Shown: positions 9,049 through 15,918 of the stretch, piece by piece
How positions within the stretch are numbered: position 1 is the stretch's first letter
How the letters are laid out: the number at the start of each line of letters is the position of its first letter
From: Streptomyces nigra
Lineage (GTDB): Bacteria > Actinomycetota > Actinomycetes > Streptomycetales > Streptomycetaceae
Length of the DNA: 64,000 nucleotides
Assembly: GCF_003074055.1 (NCBI RefSeq)
Contig: NZ_CP029043.1
Location: forward strand, 6,440,501 to 6,504,500
Direction: 5' to 3'
Program-made: the position numbers and the translations under genes
The notes under the pieces: generated by a model
Database searches by the model: none
What the model was told of the DNA's origin: nothing
The model's input: the letters and a program-made list of their open reading frames with translations, nothing else

Positions 9049-9142
9049 CAGGCCCGGCCCCGAGGACCACCGGCCCGCACCCCGGCCGCAGGTACATGCC
9101 AGACCCACAGGCTGCGCATCTCGATGACGAAAGTTTCAACTG

Positions 9143-10072
9143 GTGAGTGAGACAACGCACGACGGCCCGGTCGCGGTGAGCGCGCCGCCGTCGCCCGACG
9201 AGGGACTCACGGCGGCCGAGCTGGCCGCCAAGTACGGGCTGTCCGTGAGCGGCGCCCGGCCCTCGCTGTTCGAGTACGTCCGCCAGCTCCGGGACCGCCG
9301 GCACTTCATCCTCGCGTTCTCGCGGGCGAAGCTGACCGCCCAGTACAGCCAGGCCAAGCTCGGGCAGCTCTGGCAGGTGGCCACCCCGCTGCTGAACGCG
9401 GCCGTCTACTTCCTCATCTTCGGTCTGATCCTCCAGGCCGACCGGGGCATGTCCCGCGAGGTGTACGTGCCCTTCCTGGTCACGGGCGTCTTCGTGTTCA
9501 CCTTCACCCAGAGCTCGGTGATGGCGGGCGTCCGCGCGATCTCCGGCAACCTCGGGCTGGTCCGCGCCCTGCACTTCCCGCGGGCCTCGCTGCCCATCTC
9601 CTTCGCGCTGCAGCAGCTCCAGCAGCTGCTGTTCTCGATGATCGTGCTGTTCGTGGTGGCGGTCGCCTTCGGCAGCTACCCCTCGCTGTCCTGGCTGCTG
9701 ATCGTCCCGGTCCTGGTGCTGCAGTTCTTCTTCAACACCGGCCTCGCGATGATCATGGCCCGCGCGGGCGCCAAGACCCCGGACCTCGCCCAGCTGATGC
9801 CGTTCGTGATGCGCACCTGGATGTACGCGTCCGGCGTGATGTTCTCCATCCCGATCATGCTGGAGGGCAAGCCGGAGTGGATCGCCACGGTCCTGCAGTG
9901 GAACCCGGCGGCGATCTACATGGACCTGATGCGCTTCGCCCTCATCGACGGCTACGGCTCCTCCAACCTGCCGGACCACGTCTGGATGGTCGCGCTCGGC
10001 TGGTCCCTGCTGTTCGCCGTCGGCGGCTTCGTGTACTTCTGGAAGGCGGAGGAGAGGTACGGCCGTGGCTGA
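9143..10072 (+). CDS. ABC-2 type transporter permease, TagG/polysaccharide export-like
   Basis: 309-aa permease with about six membrane helices. The soluble N-terminal part ends in LRDRRHFILAFSRAKLTAQYSQAKLGQLWQ, the amphipathic gating-helix region common to TagG/Wzm permeases. It exports lipid-linked glycans or teichoic-acid-like polymers together with an ATPase. It overlaps the ATPase gene by 8 nt. The 94-bp gap from the glycosyltransferase contains no clear terminator, so it is likely part of the same operon. Confidence 0.87.
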   Translation: MSETTHDGPVAVSAPPSPDEGLTAAELAAKYGLSVSGARPSLFEYVRQLRDRRHFILAFSRAKLTAQYSQAKLGQLWQVATPLLNAAVYFLIFGLILQADRGMSREVYVPFLVTGVFVFTFTQSSVMAGVRAISGNLGLVRALHFPRASLPISFALQQLQQLLFSMIVLFVVAVAFGSYPSLSWLLIVPVLVLQFFFNTGLAMIMARAGAKTPDLAQLMPFVMRTWMYASGVMFSIPIMLEGKPEWIATVLQWNPAAIYMDLMRFALIDGYGSSNLPDHVWMVALGWSLLFAVGGFVYFWKAEERYGRG

Positions 10073-10844
10073 GCAGAACCCGGGGGAGCGGATCCCCACC
10101 GTCATCGCCGACGAGCTGCACATCGTGTACCGCGTCAACGGCGCCAAGTCCGGCAAGGGCAGCGCCACCGCCGCCCTGAGCCGCATCCTCAAGCGCGGCG
10201 AGGAGCGCGGGGTGCGCAAGGTGCACGCCGTGCGCGGTGTCTCCTTCGTCGCCTACCGGGGCGAGGCCATCGGCCTCATCGGCTCCAACGGCTCCGGCAA
10301 GTCCACGCTGCTGCGGGCCATCGCCGGGCTGCTCCCGGCCGAGAAGGGCCGGGTCTACACCGACGGGCAGCCCTCGCTGCTCGGGGTGAACGCCGCCCTG
10401 ATGAACGACCTCACCGGCGAGCGCAACGTCATATTGGGCGGGCTCGCCATGGGCATGACCCGCGAGCAGATCAAGGCGCGCTACCAGGACATCGTCGACT
10501 TCTCCGGGATCAACGAGAAGGGCGATTTCATCACCCTGCCGATGCGCACCTACTCGTCCGGCATGGCGGCCCGGCTGCGGTTCTCCATCGCCGCCGCCAA
10601 GGACCACGACGTCCTCATGATCGACGAGGCGCTGGCCACCGGCGACCGCAAGTTCCAGAAGCGCTCCGAGAACCGCATCCGCGAGCTGCGCAAGGAGGCC
10701 GGCACGGTCTTCCTCGTCAGCCACAACAACAAGTCGATCCGCGACACCTGCAACCGCGTCCTGTGGCTGGAACGCGGCGAGCTCCGGATGGACGGACCGA
10801 CGGACGAGGTCCTCAAGGAGTACGAGAAGTTCACGGGCAAGTAG
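10065..10844 (+). CDS. ABC transporter ATP-binding protein, TagH/polysaccharide export-like
   Basis: 259-aa cytoplasmic ATPase. Walker A is GSNGSGKST, the signature is TYSSGMAARLRFS (YSSGM in place of LSGGQ, as in TagH/Wzt-type proteins), Walker B is VLMIDEALATGD, and the H-loop is LVSHNNKSI. There is no C-terminal carbohydrate-binding extension as in some Wzt proteins. It partners with the permease that overlaps it. A strong hairpin at 10885 closes the operon. Confidence 0.9.
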   Translation: MAEQNPGERIPTVIADELHIVYRVNGAKSGKGSATAALSRILKRGEERGVRKVHAVRGVSFVAYRGEAIGLIGSNGSGKSTLLRAIAGLLPAEKGRVYTDGQPSLLGVNAALMNDLTGERNVILGGLAMGMTREQIKARYQDIVDFSGINEKGDFITLPMRTYSSGMAARLRFSIAAAKDHDVLMIDEALATGDRKFQKRSENRIRELRKEAGTVFLVSHNNKSIRDTCNRVLWLERGELRMDGPTDEVLKEYEKFTGK

Positions 10845-10884
10845 TCCACCCCGTGGTGGGCCGTGCGGCCCAGAACGCTTCGCA

Positions 10885-10915
10885 GGGCCCCGCCGGAACT
10901 GCTCCGGCGGGGCCC
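10885..10915 (+). terminator. rho-independent-type hairpin ending the export operon
   Basis: Perfect 13-bp stem (GGGCCCCGCCGGA and its complement) with a 5-nt loop, 40 nt after the ATPase stop. It lacks a long T-run, as usual in high-GC genomes. Confidence 0.75.
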
Positions 10916-11015
10916 GCGTCTGCAAAGGAAACGTCAACTCCGCCTGGCGCGAGGAATCTTGGCGCCGATCGGTGTGTTCTCGTGATGTGCGGGACACCCC
11001 CAGGGGCCGTGCAGT

Positions 11016-11042
11016 GTTGTACAACGTAAGCTGTACCGGTAC
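11016..11042. promoter_or_regulatory. paired GTAC palindromes upstream of hopanoid operon
   Basis: Within the 322-bp gap between the export operon and the hopanoid genes lie two 10-bp perfect palindromes, GTTGTACAAC (11016-11025) and GTACCGGTAC (11033-11042), with centres 17 bp apart. They lie about 125-150 nt before the first start codon of the cluster. They could be a regulator site overlapping the hopanoid promoter. No clear -35/-10 pair could be assigned. Confidence 0.35.
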
Positions 11043-11166
11043 CGAAACACGCAAGTGGGGCGATAAGGCGTGATGCCCGCCTCCGGGCCGCGGCACGGAG
11101 GCCCGGGCGGCGTGTCCGAAATAGTGCGCATCGGCTCTGCGGTGTAGAACGGGAGATGTGACGGCA

Positions 11167-11232
11167 ATGGCTACGGAAACTCCCCAGCTCCACGCAGCGT
11201 GCGCCGTCCTCGCGCCGGGCAGTCCTCGATGA
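11167..11232 (+). CDS. possible 21-codon leader peptide ahead of hpnC
   Basis: ATG at 11167 opens a 21-codon frame (MATETPQLHAACAVLAPGSPR) whose TGA overlaps the ATG of hpnC as ATGA. GGGAG is 11 nt upstream of its ATG, whereas hpnC itself has only a weak ribosome-binding site. This layout suggests translational coupling of hpnC to a leader peptide. No homologue is known to me; it may be fortuitous. Confidence 0.3.
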   Translation: MATETPQLHAACAVLAPGSPR

Positions 11233-12128
11233 CGGGTGCCGACGCGCTCACCGCCGATCCGGAGCGCACCACCCTCGACAAGGCCGCCGCGGAGAACTTC
11301 CCCGTGGCGCCGTTCTTCCTGCCCAGGGCCTGGCGCACCGACCTCATGGCCGTCTACGGCTTCGCCCGCCTCGTCGACGACATCGGCGACGGCGATCTCG
11401 CACCCGGTGGCGCCGACGCCCGCCTGCTCGGCGTGAGCGGCGCCGACGCCGAGGACCGCCTCGTCCTCCTGGACGCCTTCGAGGCCGACCTGCGCCGCGT
11501 CTTCGACGGCACCCCGAGCCACCCCCTGCTGCGCCGCCTCCAGCCGACCGTCCGCCGACACGCGCTGACCCCCGGGCCCTTCCTCGGCCTGATCGCCGCC
11601 AACCGCCAGGACCAGCTCGTCGGCCGGTACGAGACCTACGACGACCTCCTCGCCTACTGCGAACTCTCCGCCAACCCCGTCGGCCGGCTCGTCCTCGCCG
11701 TCACGGGGACCGGTACGCCCGAGCGCGTCCGCCGCTCCGACGCGGTGTGCACCGCACTGCAGATCGTCGAGCACCTCCAGGACGTCGCCGAGGACCTCCG
11801 GCGCGACCGGATCTATCTGCCCGCCGAGGACATGAAGCGCTTCCACGTCGACGAAACCGACCTGGCCGCGAAAACGGCGGGCGCATCGGTGCGCGCACTG
11901 GTTGCATACGAAGCCGAACGCGCCCGGAACCTCCTGAATGAAGGCACTCCCCTCGTGGGTAGCGTCCACGGCAGGCTCAAGCTGCTGCTGGCGGGTTTCG
12001 TGGCGGGGGGAAGGGCGGCCGTCGAAGCGATCGCCGCCGCCGAATACGACGTACTCACAGGCCCGCCCAAGGCCGGCAAGCTCCGGCTGCTGCGCGAGGT
12101 GGGCGGGACCCTGCGAGGAGAGGGGTGA
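11229..12128 (+). CDS. hpnC: squalene synthase HpnC (hydroxysqualene synthase)
   Basis: 299-aa member of the squalene/phytoene synthase family, the first enzyme gene of the hopanoid operon. In characterised HpnCDE systems HpnC converts presqualene diphosphate to hydroxysqualene. The aspartate-rich motif is LVDDIGDGD (about residues 51-59), and the second cluster is present as EHLQDVAEDLRRDRIYLP. NENFPV-type N-terminus (AAENFPVAPFFLP) is characteristic of HpnC. ATG at 11229 gives the family's normal N-terminus; GTG at 11199 would add ten residues. It overlaps hpnD by GTGA. Confidence 0.92.
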   Translation: MTGADALTADPERTTLDKAAAENFPVAPFFLPRAWRTDLMAVYGFARLVDDIGDGDLAPGGADARLLGVSGADAEDRLVLLDAFEADLRRVFDGTPSHPLLRRLQPTVRRHALTPGPFLGLIAANRQDQLVGRYETYDDLLAYCELSANPVGRLVLAVTGTGTPERVRRSDAVCTALQIVEHLQDVAEDLRRDRIYLPAEDMKRFHVDETDLAAKTAGASVRALVAYEAERARNLLNEGTPLVGSVHGRLKLLLAGFVAGGRAAVEAIAAAEYDVLTGPPKAGKLRLLREVGGTLRGEG

Positions 12129-13075
12129 TCCGGACCGTGGAGTCTGCACCACACGTGTCCGCACCGGTACTCGCCGCCTACAGCTACTGCGAGGCCGTCA
12201 CCGGACGGCAGGCCCGGAACTTCGCCTACGGCATCCGGCTGCTGCCCACGCCCAAGCGCCGGGCGATGTCGGCGCTCTACGCGTTCTCGCGCCGGGTCGA
12301 CGACATCGGCGACGGCGTTCTGCCCGGCGACGTCAAGACCGCGCGGCTCGAGGACACCCGCGGCGTGCTGACCCGGATCCGCGAGGGCGAGATCGACGAG
12401 GACGACACCGACCCCGTCGCCGTCGCGCTCGCGCACGCCGCCGCCACCTTCCCGATCCCGCTCGGCGGTCTGGACGAGCTGATCGACGGCGTGCTGATGG
12501 ACGTCCGGGGCGAGACCTACGAGACCTGGGACGACCTGAAGGTCTACTGCCGCTGTGTCGCGGGCGCCATCGGCCGCCTCTCGCTCGGCGTCTTCGGCAC
12601 CGAACCGCACGCGCGCGGCGCCGAACGCGCCCCCGAGTACGCCGACACCCTGGGCCTCGCCCTGCAGCTCACCAACATCCTGCGGGACGTCCGCGAGGAC
12701 GGCGAGGGCGGCCGTACCTATCTGCCCTCGGACGACCTGGCCAAGTTCGGCTGCTCGGCCGGCTTCCACGGGCCGACCCCGCCGGAGGGCTCCGACTTCG
12801 CCGGACTCGTGCACTTCGAGGTACGCCGGGCCCGCGCCCTGTTCGCCGAGGGCTACCGGCTGCTCCCCATGCTCGACCGGCGCAGCGGCGCCTGCGTCGC
12901 CGCCATGGCCGGCATCTACCGCCGTCTCCTGGACCGCATCGAACGCGACCCGGAGGCCGTGCTGCGCGGCCGTGTCTCCCTGCCCGGCCGGGAGAAGGCC
13001 TACGTCGCCGTCCGCGGCCTGTCCGGTCTCGACACCCGGCATGTGACGCGCCGAGCGGTCAGGAGGCGTGCCTGA
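12125..13075 (+). CDS. hpnD: presqualene diphosphate synthase HpnD
   Basis: 316-aa squalene/phytoene-synthase-family enzyme that condenses two farnesyl diphosphates to presqualene diphosphate. Motif 1 is RRVDDIGDGVLPGD and motif 2 is LTNILRDVREDGEGGRTYLP, both metal-binding. YSYCEAVTGRQARNFAYGIRLLP is the usual N-terminal pattern. The GTG start overlaps the hpnC stop and has AGGAGAGGG directly upstream. The stop overlaps the ATG of the small ORF that follows (TGATG). Confidence 0.93.
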   Translation: MIRTVESAPHVSAPVLAAYSYCEAVTGRQARNFAYGIRLLPTPKRRAMSALYAFSRRVDDIGDGVLPGDVKTARLEDTRGVLTRIREGEIDEDDTDPVAVALAHAAATFPIPLGGLDELIDGVLMDVRGETYETWDDLKVYCRCVAGAIGRLSLGVFGTEPHARGAERAPEYADTLGLALQLTNILRDVREDGEGGRTYLPSDDLAKFGCSAGFHGPTPPEGSDFAGLVHFEVRRARALFAEGYRLLPMLDRRSGACVAAMAGIYRRLLDRIERDPEAVLRGRVSLPGREKAYVAVRGLSGLDTRHVTRRAVRRRA

Positions 13076-13215
13076 TGGAGCTTGCGTTCCGAGGTGACGC
13101 GCTCGGCGAAAAACGGCGGGCAACCCTCCGCGCCCGTACCGCGTCCCTGACCACGACGACCGGCCGAACGGCATCCGGATGCCACGGCGGTCGCACGGGG
13201 GAGGGCGCGCCATGA
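13075..13215 (+). CDS. 46-aa small protein between hpnD and hpnE (DUF6380-like)
   Basis: The frame MELAFRGDALGEKRRATLRARTASLTTTT... of 46 codons sits exactly between hpnD and hpnE. It is preceded by a perfect AGGAGG (13061-13066) 8 nt before its ATG, overlaps the hpnD stop as TGATG and the hpnE start as ATGA. The core GEKRRATLRARTASLTTTT resembles short Streptomyces proteins that I recall under DUF6380. It is basic, has no membrane helix and no cysteine pair. Function is unknown; it may only couple translation, or be a small partner of the HpnCDE complex. Confidence 0.65.
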   Translation: MELAFRGDALGEKRRATLRARTASLTTTTGRTASGCHGGRTGEGAP

Positions 13216-14639
13216 CCGACGGCACACGGCCCGACGGGCCGCTCGCCGGTACCCCGGACCGCTCCGGGCGGGACGCCGTCGTCATCGGCGGCGGGCTCGC
13301 CGGCGTCACCGCCGCGCTCGCCCTCGCCGACGCCGGTGTACGCGTCACCCTGCTGGAGGGCCGGCCCCGGCTCGGCGGCCTCGCCTTCTCCTTCCGGCGC
13401 GGCGAGCTGACCGTCGACAACGGACAGCACGTCTACCTGCGCTGCTGCACCGCCTACCGCTGGTTCCTCGACCGGATCGACGGGGCCGCGCTCGCGCCTC
13501 TGCAGGAACGTCTCGACGTGCCCGTCGTCGATCTCGGCAAGCCCGAGGGCCGCCGGCTCGGCCGGCTGCGCCGCGACCCGCTGCCCGTCCCCCTGCACCT
13601 CGGCCGCAGCCTCGCCGCCTATCCGCACCTGACGCTCGCCGAACGCGCCAGGGTGGGCCGCGCCGCGCTCGCGCTCAAGGGTCTCGACCCGGCCGACCCC
13701 GCCCTCGACGAGCAGGACTTCGGCAGCTGGCTGGCCGTGCACGGCCAGTCCCCGCGCGCCGTCGAGGCCCTGTGGGACCTGGTCGGCGTCGCGACGCTCA
13801 ACGCCGTCGCGGGCGACGCCTCCCTGGGGCTCGCCGCCATGGTGTTCAAGACCGGGCTGCTGTCCGATCCGGGCGCCGCCGACATCGGCTGGGCCCGCGT
13901 CCCCCTCGGCGACCTGCACGACGGGCTCGCCCGCAAGGCCCTCGACTCCGCGGGCGTCCGCACCGAGCTGCGCACCCGCGCCGGCTCGCTCTCCCGTGAC
14001 GCCGACGGACGCTGGAGCGTCCAGGTGCCCGGCGAGACGCTCCGCGCGGACGCCGTCGTGCTCGCCGTACCCCAGCACGAGGCCCACCGGTTGCTGCCCG
14101 CCGGTGCCCTCGACGCCCCCGACCGGCTGCTGCGCATCGGCACCGCGCCGATCCTCAACGTCCACGTCGTCTACGACCGCCAGGTGCTCGCCGCGCCCTT
14201 CCTGACCGCCCTCGGCACCCCGCTGCAATGGGTGTTCGACCGCACCGAGGCCTCCGGACTCCGCTCCGGCCAGTACCTCGCCGTCTCCCAGTCGGCCGCC
14301 CAGGACGAGATCGACACCCCCGTGGCCACCCTGCGCGAGCGCTATCTGCCCGAGCTGGAGCGGCTGCTGCCCCGGGCCCGCGACGCCCGGGTGCTCGACT
14401 TCTTCGTCACCCGCGAACGCACCGCGACGTTCGCCCCCACCCCCGGCGTCGGGCGGCTGCGGCCCGGCGCCCGTACCAAGGCACCCGGCCTGTACCTGGC
14501 CGGAGCGTGGACCGCCACCGGGTGGCCCGCGACCATGGAGAGTGCGGTCCGCAGCGGCGTCGGTGCGGCCGAGGCCGCGCTCGGCGCCCTCGGCCGGCCC
14601 CGCCCCCGCCATCTCTTCGCCGTCGAGGAGGCGGCCTGA
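13212..14639 (+). CDS. hpnE: hydroxysqualene dehydroxylase / FAD-dependent desaturase HpnE
   Basis: 475-aa flavoprotein of the amine-oxidase/phytoene-desaturase family that reduces hydroxysqualene to squalene in the HpnCDE route. The FAD-binding site is VVIGGGLAGVTAALALADAG followed by LLEGRPRLGG. The C-terminal GLYLAGAWTATGWPATMESAVRSG is the second FAD-contact segment seen across the family. ATG at 13212 has GGGGGAGGG upstream and overlaps the small ORF. Stop overlaps the next ATG (TGATG). Confidence 0.92.
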   Translation: MTDGTRPDGPLAGTPDRSGRDAVVIGGGLAGVTAALALADAGVRVTLLEGRPRLGGLAFSFRRGELTVDNGQHVYLRCCTAYRWFLDRIDGAALAPLQERLDVPVVDLGKPEGRRLGRLRRDPLPVPLHLGRSLAAYPHLTLAERARVGRAALALKGLDPADPALDEQDFGSWLAVHGQSPRAVEALWDLVGVATLNAVAGDASLGLAAMVFKTGLLSDPGAADIGWARVPLGDLHDGLARKALDSAGVRTELRTRAGSLSRDADGRWSVQVPGETLRADAVVLAVPQHEAHRLLPAGALDAPDRLLRIGTAPILNVHVVYDRQVLAAPFLTALGTPLQWVFDRTEASGLRSGQYLAVSQSAAQDEIDTPVATLRERYLPELERLLPRARDARVLDFFVTRERTATFAPTPGVGRLRPGARTKAPGLYLAGAWTATGWPATMESAVRSGVGAAEAALGALGRPRPRHLFAVEEAA

Positions 14640-15775
14640 TGGCGGCCGAGCACGCGGTGGCAGGCCCCCGCACCCCCGGTACCGCAACAAGAGGAGAGAC
14701 CGTGCCCACTGTGCCCCCGGCCGAGAAGGCCGCTCGAGAGACCGCGGTCGACGTGACCGCGCTCCTGGAGCGCGGGAGGACCCTGGCCACACCGGTGCTG
14801 CGGACGGCGATCGACCGTCTGGCCCCTCCCATGGACACCGTCTCCGCCTACCACTTCGGCTGGATCGACGCCCACGGCAACCCCACGGCCGGCGACGGCG
14901 GCAAGGCCGTACGCCCCGCCCTCGCGGTGCTGTCCGCCGAGGTCACCGGCGCCGCGCCCGAGGTCGGCGTCCCCGGCGCCGTCGCCGTCGAACTGGTCCA
15001 CAACTTCTCGCTGCTGCACGACGACCTGATGGACGGCGACGAGCAGCGCCGGCACCGCGACACCGTGTGGAAGGTGCACGGCCCCGCACAGGCCATCCTG
15101 GTCGGCGACGCCCTGTTCGCCCTCGCCAACGAGGTCCTGCTGGAGCTCGGCACCGTCGAGGCCGGCCGCGCGACCCGCCGGCTCACCACCGCCACCCGCG
15201 CCCTGATCGACGGTCAGGCGCAGGACATCTCCTACGAGCACCGCGACCGCGTCAGCGTCGAGGAGTGCCTGGAGATGGAGGGCAACAAGACCGGCGCCCT
15301 GCTGGCCTGCGCCAGCTCGATCGGCGCCGTGCTCGGCGGCGCGGACGAGCGCACCGCCGACACCCTGGAGAAGTACGGCTACCACCTCGGTCTCGCCTTC
15401 CAGGCCGTCGACGACCTCCTCGGCATCTGGGGCGACCCGGACGCCACCGGCAAGCAGACCTGGAGCGATCTGCGTCAGCGCAAGAAGTCCCTGCCGGTCG
15501 TCGCCGCGCTCGCGGCGGGCGGCAGCGCCTCCGAGCGGCTCGGCGAGATCCTCGCCGCCGACGCCAAGAGCAGCGACTTCGCGAACTTCTCCGAGGAGGA
15601 GTTCGCCGCCCGCGCCGCCCTCATCGAGGAGGCCGGCGGCCGCGAGTGGACGGCCCAGGAGGCCCGCCGCCAGCACACCGTCGCCGTCGAGGCCCTCGAC
15701 GCCGTCGACATGCCCGAGCGCGTGCGGGCGCAGTTCACAGCGCTCGCCGACTTCGTCGTCGTCCGCAAGAGATGA
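14639..15775 (+). CDS. polyprenyl (farnesyl-type) diphosphate synthase
   Basis: Isoprenyl diphosphate synthase of 378 aa from the ATG at 14639, or 357 aa from GTG 14702; both starts have a GAGGAG at good spacing and 14702 gives the more usual length. The first aspartate-rich motif is LLHDDLMDGD and the second AVDDLLGIWGD. It would extend DMAPP with IPP to farnesyl diphosphate, the HpnD substrate, although chain length cannot be read with certainty. The Ala/Pro-rich N-terminus is not conserved. A 143-bp gap separates it from the cyclase gene. Confidence 0.9.
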   Translation: MAAEHAVAGPRTPGTATRGETVPTVPPAEKAARETAVDVTALLERGRTLATPVLRTAIDRLAPPMDTVSAYHFGWIDAHGNPTAGDGGKAVRPALAVLSAEVTGAAPEVGVPGAVAVELVHNFSLLHDDLMDGDEQRRHRDTVWKVHGPAQAILVGDALFALANEVLLELGTVEAGRATRRLTTATRALIDGQAQDISYEHRDRVSVEECLEMEGNKTGALLACASSIGAVLGGADERTADTLEKYGYHLGLAFQAVDDLLGIWGDPDATGKQTWSDLRQRKKSLPVVAALAAGGSASERLGEILAADAKSSDFANFSEEEFAARAALIEEAGGREWTAQEARRQHTVAVEALDAVDMPERVRAQFTALADFVVVRKR

Positions 15776-15918
15776 ACACCGTCGGGGGAAGAGAGATGAT
15801 CCATATCGGTCGAATAGTCCTCGCGTAGTCGCCGGCCGGCGGCGCTGGACGCAGCGCCCCGGCCGACGGCGGACCCACAGCAGACGCACCGCTTGCAGCA
15901 CTGCACGAAGGGGAAGCC

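Noticed and set aside
9942..12164. 740-codon frame on the - strand over the ABC ATPase and hpnC
   Set aside because: Spans two unrelated genes and an intergenic region with a terminator; no recognisable domain.
11229..13075. phytoene synthases for carotenoid synthesis instead of hpnC/hpnD
   Set aside because: Two adjacent squalene/phytoene-synthase paralogues followed by hpnE, shc, hpnG and hpnH identify the hopanoid pathway; no lycopene cyclase or other carotenoid genes are present.
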